64,000 nt of DNA from CAYNVQ01 sp964400735. GTDB taxonomy: Bacteria; Acidobacteriota; Aminicenantia; Aminicenantales; Aminicenantaceae. This document shows, piece after piece, positions 39,078-47,871 of this stretch. Position 1 is the stretch's first letter. Each line of letters starts with the position of its first letter. Made by a program: the position numbers and the translations under genes. Below the pieces are notes generated by a model. The model was not told the origin of the DNA. It saw nothing but the letters and a program-made list of their open reading frames with translations, and did no database searches. The stretch covers positions 372,001-436,000 of the forward strand of contig CAYNVQ010000001.1 of NCBI GenBank assembly GCA_964400735.1, given 5' to 3'.

Positions 39078-40007
39078 ATGCCTAAACTCTTATTTATTCT
39101 TTTTTCAATATTTTTGATCGCTTCTTGTTCAAGCAATAATGAGGGTTATCAAGAGCAAAAAACACAAGCGGATAATCAAAATTCGAGGCACAAGGAAACG
39201 ACGAAGATTGATTCGAGAGAAAAATCTCTGTTCGAGTGCGATTATCTCGGGCAGGAACTGCCTGGGAATATTCCTATAAAGTTTGCGCCAGGAATTGTCT
39301 CGACCGATGATGATGATTCATGTTTTGAGATATCTGTATCAGGTAAAGAAATTGTATTCAGCCGCGAGATGAAAATATACATAATAAAACAGGGTCAAAA
39401 TGGGGTATGGAGCAGCCCCTCTCCATTGTCTTTCTCTGGAGGTGAAACTTCTTTTTCAAAAGACGGCAAAAAAATCTATTTCAATTCGAGAGATCCTTTT
39501 CCCAGCGCGAAAGTCGCTCTGAATGTTTGGGTTTCCCCGAAACAAAACGACTCATGGGAAAAGCCATCCCATCTTGGAGAGCCGGTCGTAAATCAGACGG
39601 TGCATGCCCCTTCTGTAGCCGGAAACGGAAATATGTATGCATCCGGTATCATTCGATTAAAATTCACCGATGGAAAATACCAGCCGCCGGAACGATTGAA
39701 ACCCGATATAAAAGGAACCCACCCTTTTATTTCTGATGATGAGAGTTTCATGATTTTTGATAAGCGGCCAATGATTGAAGGGAACCCAGCCGATCTATAT
39801 ATCACATTTCGCAACTCAGAGGACAATTGGACTGACCCAGTAAAACTTGGTGAAGAAATTAACACCTCGGCCATGGAAACGAATGCCTTTGCTACCCCTG
39901 ACGGAGAATATTTGTTCTTTACGAGAAAATTCGATATCTACTGGGTAAAAGCTGATTTTATAAGAAAAATCAAAAATCAAGTTCTTGTTTCGCAGAGGCA
40001 CGAATGA
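39078..40007 (+). CDS. PD40/TolB-like beta-propeller lipoprotein
   Basis: 309 residues. The signal peptide ends LIASC, a good lipobox, so it is probably a lipoprotein. The mature part has PD40/WD40-like phrases (SFSKDGKKIYFNSRDP, FISDDESFMIFDKRP, ATPDGEYLFFTRKFDIYW), indicating a TolB-like propeller. AAAGGAGATATAAC is a strong ribosome binding site. It follows the SBBP-ankyrin gene by 18 bases and is likely co-transcribed. Binding partner unknown. Confidence 0.8.
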   Translation: MPKLLFILFSIFLIASCSSNNEGYQEQKTQADNQNSRHKETTKIDSREKSLFECDYLGQELPGNIPIKFAPGIVSTDDDDSCFEISVSGKEIVFSREMKIYIIKQGQNGVWSSPSPLSFSGGETSFSKDGKKIYFNSRDPFPSAKVALNVWVSPKQNDSWEKPSHLGEPVVNQTVHAPSVAGNGNMYASGIIRLKFTDGKYQPPERLKPDIKGTHPFISDDESFMIFDKRPMIEGNPADLYITFRNSEDNWTDPVKLGEEINTSAMETNAFATPDGEYLFFTRKFDIYWVKADFIRKIKNQVLVSQRHE

Positions 40008-40062
40008 AATCTAATAACTTTCCGAGAACGTAATGAAGTTTTGAAATGAAAGGCATGATGAT

Positions 40063-40734
40063 TTGAACAAAAATATAATTAGCCGTTTAATCCAGGTCTT
40101 TTCGGTTCTGATTTTGCAAGGTGCCGTTCTTTTTATCGCTGCAGGGACGCTCTCTTGGAAATGGGCTTGGGCTGTAATGCTTTTGAGCGTCTTCCTTCTC
40201 ATGATCAATTGGATTTTGCTGCCAGCCGAGCTGATCGAAGAACGGGGAAGAAAAAAAGAAAATGTTAAAAAATGGGACAAAATGCTTACTTCGATCATCA
40301 GTTTCCATGTAATTCTAATGTTTGTTTTTTCCGGGCTCGATCATAGATTCGATTGGACGGGGAAGGTTCCTATCATCATAAATATAGCAGGTTTGGTATT
40401 CATCTTTCTTGGATCCATGGTATTCACATGGTCTATGCTTTCCAATAAATTCTTTTCGACTATGGTAAGATTGCAAACCGATCGACAACACACGGTCGTG
40501 ACTGAAGGCCCGTATAAGTATATCCGTCATCCTGGATACCTTGGGTATATGACTTTTACTTTCGCCACACCGGTTGCTTTGGGTACATTTTGGGGATTGA
40601 TTTTTTCCGGAATTACTTGTGTTCTATTGATCGTACGGACCGCACTGGAGGATGCCACATTGAAAAAAGAGCTAACGGGATACGCTGAATACACAGAGAA
40701 AATCAAGTACAAGTTAATCCCCTTTTTATGGTGA
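40063..40734 (+). CDS. Isoprenylcysteine carboxyl methyltransferase-like membrane protein
   Basis: 223 residues starting at TTG 40063. Four to five membrane segments precede the family signature TEGPYKYIRHPGYLGYM, which marks the SAM-binding region of the ICMT/PEMT superfamily. The C-terminus EYTEKIKYKLIPFLW also fits. In bacteria these proteins methylate diverse small or lipid substrates; the specific one is unknown. Last gene of the 36606 group, 55 bases behind the lipoprotein. Confidence 0.83.
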   Translation: MNKNIISRLIQVFSVLILQGAVLFIAAGTLSWKWAWAVMLLSVFLLMINWILLPAELIEERGRKKENVKKWDKMLTSIISFHVILMFVFSGLDHRFDWTGKVPIIINIAGLVFIFLGSMVFTWSMLSNKFFSTMVRLQTDRQHTVVTEGPYKYIRHPGYLGYMTFTFATPVALGTFWGLIFSGITCVLLIVRTALEDATLKKELTGYAEYTEKIKYKLIPFLW

Positions 40735-40794
40735 AGAAGGCATTTCCGAGTACTTGAACTTCCATGATCGAGAGAAGCAGGGAAAATTTTGTTC

Positions 40795-40831
40795 CGTCCA
40801 GATGTGTACATAAGTTGTCCGAGAATGGACA
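40795..40831 (+). promoter_or_regulatory. Tandem enhancer-like dyads (UAS pair)
   Basis: CGTCCAGATGTGTACA (40795-40810) and TGTCCGAGAATGGACA (40816-40831, perfect dyad) are 21 bp apart. The nearer copy ends 41 bp before the -24 element at 40873. Confidence 0.78.
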
Positions 40832-40872
40832 TATACTTTCGAACAAGCCTTCATCCCCCCATGAAGCAATAA

Positions 40873-40888
40873 TGGCATATTTTTTGCT
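40873..40888 (+). promoter_or_regulatory. Sigma-54 (-24/-12) promoter
   Basis: TGGCATATTTTTTGCT with canonical spacing. The start site would be near 40899, about 30 bp before the C25 peptidase ATG. Confidence 0.87.
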
Positions 40889-40928
40889 CGATAAAGGGTG
40901 ACATCGGAATAAAGGAGTATTTTTGCCT

Positions 40929-42149
40929 ATGAAGAAGGAAAAATGTCTATTTTCTTTACTTTTGTTCGGGTTTTTGCTGAGCGCTCTGGTTATTTTTGCC
41001 GCAGTCGGTCAAGGGCATCATTCGCATAAATCGAACGAGCCCCCTCTCGACGCTCCCAATGCGCGCCAGGCTATGGATGGAAACAAGATGCTCATCATTA
41101 CAACTCCGAGATATGCGAAAGTTTTGGATAAATACATTGATTGGAAGATCAAAAGGGGGCTAGATGTCGAACTGGATATCCAATCCGCCGATAAAGGTGC
41201 TGAAACGATCCAACAGAAGATTCAGGATAAATACGATCAGAAAGGCCTCACTTATATCGTTCTTGTGGGAGATATCGCCGATGTCCCCAGCGTTATGCTT
41301 CCGGCCTACCAGTCTAATCCTTACAGAAAAGAAGGGTATCCTTCAGATCCCAGCTACACCCTGCTGGAAGGGGAAGACTTGATCGGGGACGCCTTGATAT
41401 CGAGAATATCGGTCAACACACCGGATGAACTTGAAAATCAAATCAACAAGATTTTGAAATACGAGAAAGGTGATTTCGAGAATTTCGATTGGATCCGCCA
41501 TGCTGTCGTTGCCTCGATGACGGGGTTTGACGGGATCGACCATGCAGAGAAACTGGTGACGAGTCTGAGATCCCATCCGGATTATTTTGACCAAGTGATA
41601 AAAATCATGGATTCGGACAGCGACATCACAGAAAAAATCCGCGAAGCGATAGAAAAAACCGGAGTCAATTTCATCGCCCATCACGGCCATGGGAGCGAAA
41701 CGGCTTTCGGGAGCCTCCCTTTTTCCAGAAAAGATGCGGCAAACCTCAAAAATATCCATACAGGATTCCCCATCATCCATGGAGCCGCATGCAGCACCGG
41801 CAGCTTCTGGATCGAGGATGGGGATTGCCTGGCAGAAGCATTCATGAAGGCTGGTACGATCGAAAAACCTGCAGGAGCTATCGCATTTCTCGGTGGGGCC
41901 ACATCGATGGACCCTCTAGCCTGTATTGCCGCTCAAAAAGAAGTGTTCATGAAATATTATTATGACGAGGATGTCAATACGATTGGAGAGCTGTTCTATA
42001 GAGGAACCCAGGCTGCTATGAAAATGTTGAGCAAAGACAGGGCCGAGCGCTTGTTCAGAAGATGGCACCTTTTCGGAGATTGTTCGACACCGTTGTGGAG
42101 GAAGATCCCTGCCAAGACTTCATCCATGGATTCTTTAAGGTACGAATAA
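40929..42149 (+). CDS. Exported gingipain-like cysteine peptidase (family C25)
   Basis: 406 residues from ATG 40929 (a TTG at 40923 is possible); AAAGGAG lies upstream. After a signal peptide (to about 27) comes the C25 fold: YIVLVGDIADVPS, then the catalytic His254 in HHGHGSETAF and Cys288 in IIHGAACSTGSFW, closely matching the gingipain His and Cys motifs. It lacks the long pro- and adhesin domains of gingipains. The last residues, MDSLRYE, are the same tail that ends most FtsX permeases here, and the promoter is the permease-type sigma-54/UAS design. It is convergent with the permease at 42157, 7 bases away. Confidence 0.88.
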   Translation: MKKEKCLFSLLLFGFLLSALVIFAAVGQGHHSHKSNEPPLDAPNARQAMDGNKMLIITTPRYAKVLDKYIDWKIKRGLDVELDIQSADKGAETIQQKIQDKYDQKGLTYIVLVGDIADVPSVMLPAYQSNPYRKEGYPSDPSYTLLEGEDLIGDALISRISVNTPDELENQINKILKYEKGDFENFDWIRHAVVASMTGFDGIDHAEKLVTSLRSHPDYFDQVIKIMDSDSDITEKIREAIEKTGVNFIAHHGHGSETAFGSLPFSRKDAANLKNIHTGFPIIHGAACSTGSFWIEDGDCLAEAFMKAGTIEKPAGAIAFLGGATSMDPLACIAAQKEVFMKYYYDEDVNTIGELFYRGTQAAMKMLSKDRAERLFRRWHLFGDCSTPLWRKIPAKTSSMDSLRYE

Positions 42150-42156
42150 TCGATCG

Positions 42157-44763
42157 CTATTCATGCTTGATAACATCCACCGGACTTCTTACCCCCGCCC
42201 TAACGGCATGAATGCTGATGGTTAAAAACGCGATCGCTAAAGCCAGGAATCCCGCCTTCAAGAAAGTCAATACATCGATCGGGATCCGGTAGGCATAATT
42301 TTGTAAGAATTTTTGCGTACAGTAATAAATCGCCGGCCAGGCGATGAAATTGGCCAGCACAATCAGCCAGATAAACTCTCTGCTGATCAATCGAACGATA
42401 GCAGACACCGGTGCCCCAAGCACCTTTCTGATCCCGATTTCCTTGGTCCGCTTAGTGACGATAAGCAGAGTCAATCCGAACAATCCCGAACAGGCTATGG
42501 CAACGGCAAAGAAAGATGCCCACGAGATGATGCCTCGCCACTTTTCTTCCTTCCGATACTGCAGCGCGACCTGTTCATCAAGGAAAGAAAATTCAAACGG
42601 AATTTGAGGCGCTAGCTCTTTGTATTCTTTTTCCAGAGTCTTGATCGCGTCCTGAATGCTGCCAGAAAATTTTACATAGGCGTAACCATAGGATTCATCC
42701 TTGTTCAGAAGGAGCACGATAGGAAGAATCTTCTTCGATAAAGATTCATAATGGAAATCCTTGACAACGCCGATAATCCGGAAAGTCTCGAAGTTCATGG
42801 CTTCTTTAAGAAATTCACCCAGATTTTTCCCGACAGGTTCAGCTATCCCCATTTCTTCGACGAACTTCTCATTGACGATCGCGCTGTCCGTCAAATCGGA
42901 GGGAAATTGCGTCGAAAAATTGCGCCCCTGCAACATCTGAATGCCGAATACGCTTATATAATCATGATCGATATAATTTTGATCAAAAATGAACCGTTTC
43001 TCATCTTTTTTTGTGTCTGCAACGCACTTCATCCAGGAAGAAGAAAGGGAATATTTGGCTCCACAGACATTTTTTATGAAGCCAAACTCTTCGATCTTGT
43101 TTTTATAGCTGGCGAAAAATGATTGATTCTTTTTTATATCCTTCGAAATATTTTCCAAGGGGATTCTAACGACTTTTTCACTCTCGTACCCCAGATCCCT
43201 GGAGAGCATAAAGTTGATCTGTTTGCCCATGAACATCGTTCCGATGATCAAAAATACGGATACGGCAAACTGGAAAACGATCAGTGACCTGCTGAAAATA
43301 TTTTTGCCGGAGAGTTTGAATCGCTCCCTGAATAATTCTGTGGACTGAGAGCGGGAGGCGACCAAAGAGGGATAGGCTCCCGCTACAAACCCCACGCAAA
43401 CGGTCAAAAGGAACAAAAATACGGCAGGAAGCGCATTGTCGAAAAGGTTCAAAGCGAGTTCTTTTCCGACCAGAAAATTAAAAGAAGGCAGGAGTAAGGA
43501 GGCCAGGATAATGGCCAGCCCCAAAGAGAACACAGACAGGACGACCGACTCGAACAGAAACTGTCTGGCAATCTGCTTCCTCTGCGCTCCCAAAACTTTG
43601 CGCATACCAACTTCCTTCATCCTGTTCAGGAAACGACCGATGGAGAGGTTGGTGTAGTTGAAACACGCCGTCAATAAGATCAGCAGGGCTATACCCGAAA
43701 GAATATATAGGTAGGCGATATTTCCCTTATCCGGCAGCACGATCGATAAGCTTTTCTCGTCCAAGTGATAGCCGGCCAGCGGATGAAGCTGATAGGCTCC
43801 TTTGCCTTTGTATCTCTCGGACAGATCCTTATCTATCGTCTGCGGAAACTTTTCGATCAACTGTCCGTAATTTCCTTTTTCAGATAAAAGCAAAAATGTC
43901 GGCATAGAGCCCTGGTTGTTTTCGATATCTTCACGCCGCACGGATCGGATGTTTACTAGAAAGTCGAAACGCAGGCTCGAATTGTCAGGGATGGAGCGGG
44001 TTACGCCGGATACGATAAAATCCACATATTCATCATCGATATTGAGGGAAACCGTTTCGCCCACAGGATTTTTTCCACCGAATAGGACGTGTGAAGCCTT
44101 ATCCGTAAGAACTATGGAGGACAGACCGTCGAGGACGCCATCGGCATTCCCAGCCGCCAGAGGGAAAGTGAAAATATCCAGGAACGAGGGATCGGTGGAG
44201 AAGCCGTTCATTTTGACGGCGTCGCCTACATTTTTGATTAGGAATGTCTCCCTTTTCAGCCTCACGGCATTCTCGACCTCTAAGAATTCATCACTCATCC
44301 TTTCGGCCAGAGAGGGTTCAGGGGAAACCCCGATCTTGACACGGCCCAAATCTACATCTCCCATGATGTAATAGATGCGGTTGATGTTTTCGTGAAATCG
44401 ATCGTACGTTCGTTCATCTTGAACGAAAAAGAAGACCAGGATGCAGCAGGCGATTCCTACCGAAAGGCCTGCGATGTTGATGAAGGAATATCCTTTGTTC
44501 CTTCGCATGTTCCTGAGCGCGATTTTGAGATAGTTTTTGAACATATAAAACCTCCAGTGAGTGTGCTGCATGATAAACTTGGGAATAGCCGCTAGGGCAT
44601 GAATCCAGAGCCAAAAAACGGCCCTTTTTCGGCCGAGAGTGTTGGCCCTCTCTTCGAAATCTTCTTCGATGTCGCCCTCGAATCCCTCATCCAGACCGGA
44701 AAAGTGCATCCGCGTCAAAAGTCGGAATGGGATCCGGGGGAGACGGGGCCTTTTGTGCATCAT
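42157..44763 (-). CDS. Prefix-containing FtsX/MacB-type ABC permease, PadR-linked (class A)
   Basis: 868 residues. The prefix (1-73) carries GDIEE at 30-34; the core starts at MFKNYLKIALRN (74). Motifs are MKEVGMRKVLGAQ and TKEIGIRKVLGAP. The tail is VDVIKHE, the most divergent of the set. The start ATG overlaps the PadR stop (ATGA). A GGAGG (44551-44555) stands 6 bases before the internal core ATG at 44544. No ATPase gene is adjacent. Confidence 0.9.
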   Translation of the reverse strand: MMHKRPRLPRIPFRLLTRMHFSGLDEGFEGDIEEDFEERANTLGRKRAVFWLWIHALAAIPKFIMQHTHWRFYMFKNYLKIALRNMRRNKGYSFINIAGLSVGIACCILVFFFVQDERTYDRFHENINRIYYIMGDVDLGRVKIGVSPEPSLAERMSDEFLEVENAVRLKRETFLIKNVGDAVKMNGFSTDPSFLDIFTFPLAAGNADGVLDGLSSIVLTDKASHVLFGGKNPVGETVSLNIDDEYVDFIVSGVTRSIPDNSSLRFDFLVNIRSVRREDIENNQGSMPTFLLLSEKGNYGQLIEKFPQTIDKDLSERYKGKGAYQLHPLAGYHLDEKSLSIVLPDKGNIAYLYILSGIALLILLTACFNYTNLSIGRFLNRMKEVGMRKVLGAQRKQIARQFLFESVVLSVFSLGLAIILASLLLPSFNFLVGKELALNLFDNALPAVFLFLLTVCVGFVAGAYPSLVASRSQSTELFRERFKLSGKNIFSRSLIVFQFAVSVFLIIGTMFMGKQINFMLSRDLGYESEKVVRIPLENISKDIKKNQSFFASYKNKIEEFGFIKNVCGAKYSLSSSWMKCVADTKKDEKRFIFDQNYIDHDYISVFGIQMLQGRNFSTQFPSDLTDSAIVNEKFVEEMGIAEPVGKNLGEFLKEAMNFETFRIIGVVKDFHYESLSKKILPIVLLLNKDESYGYAYVKFSGSIQDAIKTLEKEYKELAPQIPFEFSFLDEQVALQYRKEEKWRGIISWASFFAVAIACSGLFGLTLLIVTKRTKEIGIRKVLGAPVSAIVRLISREFIWLIVLANFIAWPAIYYCTQKFLQNYAYRIPIDVLTFLKAGFLALAIAFLTISIHAVRAGVRSPVDVIKHE

Positions 44764-45095
44764 AAGGCTCGTTCTTTTTTAAAGGATTCCCTGGAGACTC
44801 CAGCCCAGACCTTTCTCTGCCTTTCAAAAGCCTTCTCCAGGATGTCCATGCCGCTTTTGGTGAGCTGAAAATAAACTTTTCTTTTCCCTCCTCTGACAGA
44901 GGTAGGCTCTCCGAAATGTTTGGTGATGTATCTTTTCTGGACGAGCTGATGGAAAGTCGTATAGAGGGTATTGTAAAAATATTCTTTTCCCAGGATTTCT
45001 TTGACCTTTTTTTTAACTTCGACGCCATAGGCTTCATCGCCCAGCCTCCAGATAGCTACCATGACCACCTCTTCCAGTTTGGTCAACTCTTTCAT
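44760..45095 (-). CDS. PadR-family transcriptional regulator
   Basis: 111 residues: LTKLEEVVMVAIWRLGDEAYGVEV, a recognition-helix region (YFYNTLYTTFHQLVQKRYI) and the wing VRGGKRKVYFQLTKSG. It is coupled to the permease by a 4-base overlap. A 23-bp perfect palindrome at 45110-45132 overlaps its -10 box, so autorepression is likely. Confidence 0.92.
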   Translation of the reverse strand: MKELTKLEEVVMVAIWRLGDEAYGVEVKKKVKEILGKEYFYNTLYTTFHQLVQKRYITKHFGEPTSVRGGKRKVYFQLTKSGMDILEKAFERQRKVWAGVSRESFKKERAL

Positions 45096-45109
45096 TTCCG
45101 GCCTCGCAT

Positions 45110-45156
45110 TAATATCGGTACTACCGATATTATAGCATTGCGAGTTTTTCTGTCAA
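45110..45156 (-). promoter_or_regulatory. PadR-permease promoter with perfect palindromic operator
   Basis: Minus-strand TTGACA (45151-45156) and TATAAT (45129-45134) with a 16-bp spacer. TAATATCGGTA (45110-45120), a central C, and its exact reverse complement (45122-45132) form a 23-bp perfect palindrome overlapping the -10 and the expected start site. This is the expected layout for PadR self-repression. Confidence 0.72.
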
Positions 45157-45283
45157 TAGATTTTCTGACCTTAGATGTGTTACCAGGTATTCGCTTACAT
45201 TCTGCTGAATAAAAGCGCAGATAAAAACAATCCGTTTAATCTTGGGGTAGGGCAGGGGCGATTTTTTATTTTGGAGTATCTAT

Positions 45284-45634
45284 CTAACGGGATTCCAATC
45301 CTAATAATGATAATATTTTTGCCATAACTTCTTCGATCACATCCTCGGGCGCGCCCACAAGAAGCTTCGCTTTTCTCACCCGCCAATCAAGACTTTTGAT
45401 TTGGTCAGATAGGATTGCCCCCGATACTTCGAGTTTTTCCGGAAGAACGACTTCAAATGGGTACCCTTTAACGCTGGATGTGATCGGGCAGAATAAAGCC
45501 AGCCCCACCTTTTCGTTATATGCCTTGGGCGAGACCACCAATGCAGGACGATGCCCGGCCTGTTCGTATCCTGCCTGGGGATTGAACTCAAGCCACACGA
45601 TATCTCCGCGTTCAGGGATATAACTTTGAACCAT
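45284..45634 (-). CDS. mazF: MazF-family toxin endoribonuclease
   Basis: 116 residues, full length. MazF/PemK features: RGDIVWLEFNPQAGYEQAGHRPALVVSP at the N-terminus, FCPITSSVKGYPFEV, and ILSDQIKSLDWR before the C-terminal helix. The start ATG shares its A with the TAA stop of the antitoxin gene (TAATG). Family enzymes cleave RNA at short sequences and are neutralised by the partner protein. Confidence 0.93.
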   Translation of the reverse strand: MVQSYIPERGDIVWLEFNPQAGYEQAGHRPALVVSPKAYNEKVGLALFCPITSSVKGYPFEVVLPEKLEVSGAILSDQIKSLDWRVRKAKLLVGAPEDVIEEVMAKILSLLGLESR

Positions 45635-45876
45635 TACCAGGCTTCCCGACCCACTGCATCCCCGGTCGAAATTTCTTTATGTACGTTGTCTTCTCTTACC
45701 TGAGACAGAAGGTAGGAAAGTTTATATTTTCTGTTACGCAGTGGCCGGATCACAAGACGATCTCCTTCGAGGAATATGTCTACAGCGGAACCATCTTTAA
45801 CACCCGCTTCCTCGGCAAAGGATTTGGGGATCCGCAGTCCCAAGCTGTTTCCCCACTTCTGTATTTTTGTCACCAT
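45634..45876 (-). CDS. mazE: MazE/AbrB-type antitoxin
   Basis: 80 residues from ATG 45876, with GGAGG upstream. Upstream codons to 45969 run through the promoter and are not coding. The swapped-hairpin AbrB DNA-binding domain is visible: KIQKWGNSLGLRIPKSFAEE and DIFLEGDRLVIRP. The acidic, flexible C-terminus would wrap MazF. The pair overlaps by one base and shares the autoregulatory site at 45888-45910. Confidence 0.92.
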   Translation of the reverse strand: MVTKIQKWGNSLGLRIPKSFAEEAGVKDGSAVDIFLEGDRLVIRPLRNRKYKLSYLLSQVREDNVHKEISTGDAVGREAW

Positions 45877-45887
45877 GTCAAGCCTCC

Positions 45888-45930
45888 ATGTATATACAAT
45901 ATATATACATCTAATAGGCGATCTTGTCAA
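45888..45930 (-). promoter_or_regulatory. mazEF promoter with palindromic operator
   Basis: Minus-strand TTGACA (45925-45930), 17-bp spacer, TATATA (45902-45907). ATGTATATA (45888-45896) and TATATACAT (45902-45910) form an inverted repeat across the -10, as expected for MazE-MazF autoregulation. Confidence 0.72.
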
Positions 45931-46067
45931 GTTATCATGAATGCTTACCGCTTGGCCATTTTGCCTCAAGCTTCCTAACTAAAAGACGGCGCTCGAAATG
46001 CCCTGTTCTCATTGCGCAACTTTTTATCTTTATTCGACGATATTTGCCAGAAAATATCTCTTGTCAG

Positions 46068-47618
46068 TCACTTGTCGCTCATCGTTATAAGGGCAGCATA
46101 GGTCTCGATGCCGGTCCAGAGGTGGCCGATACGCAAGTTTTCATCCGGCTGATGCTGGTTGTTGTCATGATTGGCGATTGAAACTCCGATGACAGGAACC
46201 TTCAGTAGATCGCTGAACAAGTAGATAGGAAGAGATCCTCCAAGAGAAGGGAGCAGAACGGGCATCTTTTCGCTCTCCTCGGAAAGGGCCTTTATCACAG
46301 CCTGGGAGATGGGATGGTCCAGAGGAGTTCGCGCGGCCTTATATCCGCTTTCTTTATGCAGGACTCGGGCAATCAAGGGATATTTCATCCTGGTTTCCGC
46401 ATCCGGTTCCTGCATCACCACATGATAACCCTGCTCCCGTATGTGATCGACGACCAATCCCACCATTTGTTCGGGATCGTTTCCCTTAACTAGACGTATA
46501 TCTAACCCCGCGGTGGCAGTAGGTGGAATAATGGTCCTCTGTTGGTCCCCGGTCCAACCGCATGTCAGACCGTTGAGGTTGAGGGCCGGATATTGGATGG
46601 CCATCATGAGACTTTCCCATTTTGATTCCGGTTGGGCAAAACCGTAATTGGCCATAATCTGATGCTCGAAGGATGGGATGGCCTCGATGGCTTCAAGCTC
46701 AGAGTCTGTCATTGGGATACAGGAATCGTACCAGCCTTTAATCTTCACCTTGCCGTCAGAGTTACGCATCGAGGCCAGCAGATGGGCCAGCCGGATCCCC
46801 GGATTGGGAATCCAGTTGCCGTAATGCCCGCTGTGCACGCTGGTATTAGGACCGTAGACTGTGATTTCCAGGCTTGTAATGCCACGAACGCCGAAAAACA
46901 GGGTGGGATCGCCCGAATAGTAAGCCGGACCGTCGCACATGAAGAGAACGTCACAGTTCAGCAGGTCGCGGTGTTTTTCCAGGAAAGGGCGGAGGTTGGT
47001 CGACCCGGCTTCCTCCTCGCCCTCCAGGATGAATTTGATGTTGTTGCTAAGCGGGATTCCAGCGGCCTCAAGGGCATCCAGGGCAGCCATGTATCCGATA
47101 ATCGGGGCGCGATCATCACTGGAACCGCGGGCATATATCCGCCAGTTCTCCTCATAGGGTTCGCCTTTATCCGGAAACGGAATGGGCTGTGGTTCGTGGG
47201 TTCCAGCCTGCAGCTTTCCTGGCCGGAGGGCTGGCACAAAAGGCTTGGTGTCGGTCCATTTGGCGGGATCGACCGGCTGTCCGTCGTAGTGGATATAGAT
47301 CAGGATCGTACGGGAAGCGTCCGGAACGCGCAGTTCTCCGAAAACTACGGGATTACCGGCTGTCTCCATGATCCGGGTGTCAATCCCTCTCTTTATCATC
47401 ATATCCCGGATGAAAACGGCATTTTTCCGGATATTCTCCTGATCGGACGAAACATTCGGGATGGAGAGAAGATCCGTGAACTCGCGGATGATCTGGTGCT
47501 CATGGGCATTGCGGTAGCTTCGAATCGCTTTGAACAGCCCTTCCTCCCCATACAGCGAACGGCCGAATAATCCAGCCGAGATAAGCAAAAAAACTGCATA
47601 TTTTGCCGATTTCCTCAT
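46068..47618 (-). CDS. Exported M20-family metallopeptidase (dipeptidase-like)
   Basis: 516 residues from ATG 47618, with GGAGG 7 bases upstream (upstream codons to 47639 unsupported). A signal peptide is present. M20 motifs: YIHYDGQPVD (metal His and Asp), GSSDDRAP (bridging Asp), LEGEEEAGS (catalytic and metal Glu), and the dimerisation-domain His in SVHSGHYGNW. The length matches M20 dipeptidases. It probably degrades short peptides in the periplasm. Monocistronic. Confidence 0.9.
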   Translation of the reverse strand: MRKSAKYAVFLLISAGLFGRSLYGEEGLFKAIRSYRNAHEHQIIREFTDLLSIPNVSSDQENIRKNAVFIRDMMIKRGIDTRIMETAGNPVVFGELRVPDASRTILIYIHYDGQPVDPAKWTDTKPFVPALRPGKLQAGTHEPQPIPFPDKGEPYEENWRIYARGSSDDRAPIIGYMAALDALEAAGIPLSNNIKFILEGEEEAGSTNLRPFLEKHRDLLNCDVLFMCDGPAYYSGDPTLFFGVRGITSLEITVYGPNTSVHSGHYGNWIPNPGIRLAHLLASMRNSDGKVKIKGWYDSCIPMTDSELEAIEAIPSFEHQIMANYGFAQPESKWESLMMAIQYPALNLNGLTCGWTGDQQRTIIPPTATAGLDIRLVKGNDPEQMVGLVVDHIREQGYHVVMQEPDAETRMKYPLIARVLHKESGYKAARTPLDHPISQAVIKALSEESEKMPVLLPSLGGSLPIYLFSDLLKVPVIGVSIANHDNNQHQPDENLRIGHLWTGIETYAALITMSDK

Positions 47619-47746
47619 TTTTGCCTCCAGCTTGTTCAATTTGTCCTGTATTATATCATTTTCTGTATGATATTTAACGGTGATATCCGGGGTATAATCT
47701 CAATCGAAGAAAAGAGCTGGACTTATCCTTATTCCAATTAATTTCT

Positions 47747-47775
47747 TGACATTTTGCAATTAACGGCATATTTTT
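47747..47775 (+). promoter_or_regulatory. Possible sigma-70-type promoter of the metallohydrolase operon
   Basis: TTGACA followed after 17 bp by TATTTT, about 95 bp before the metallophosphoesterase start. The -10 match is moderate. Confidence 0.4.
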
Positions 47776-47871
47776 TTATATGTTCAGCAGCAACTGAGGG
47801 ATTTTAGTCCAAAGGGATAAAAAACTAATCTAAATAGATCTCTATTTTGGATGCCAGCAAAGGAGGGTATG

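Noticed and set aside
46632..47570. 312-codon plus-strand open frame
   Set aside because: Antisense to the M20 peptidase, whose catalytic motifs are all intact.
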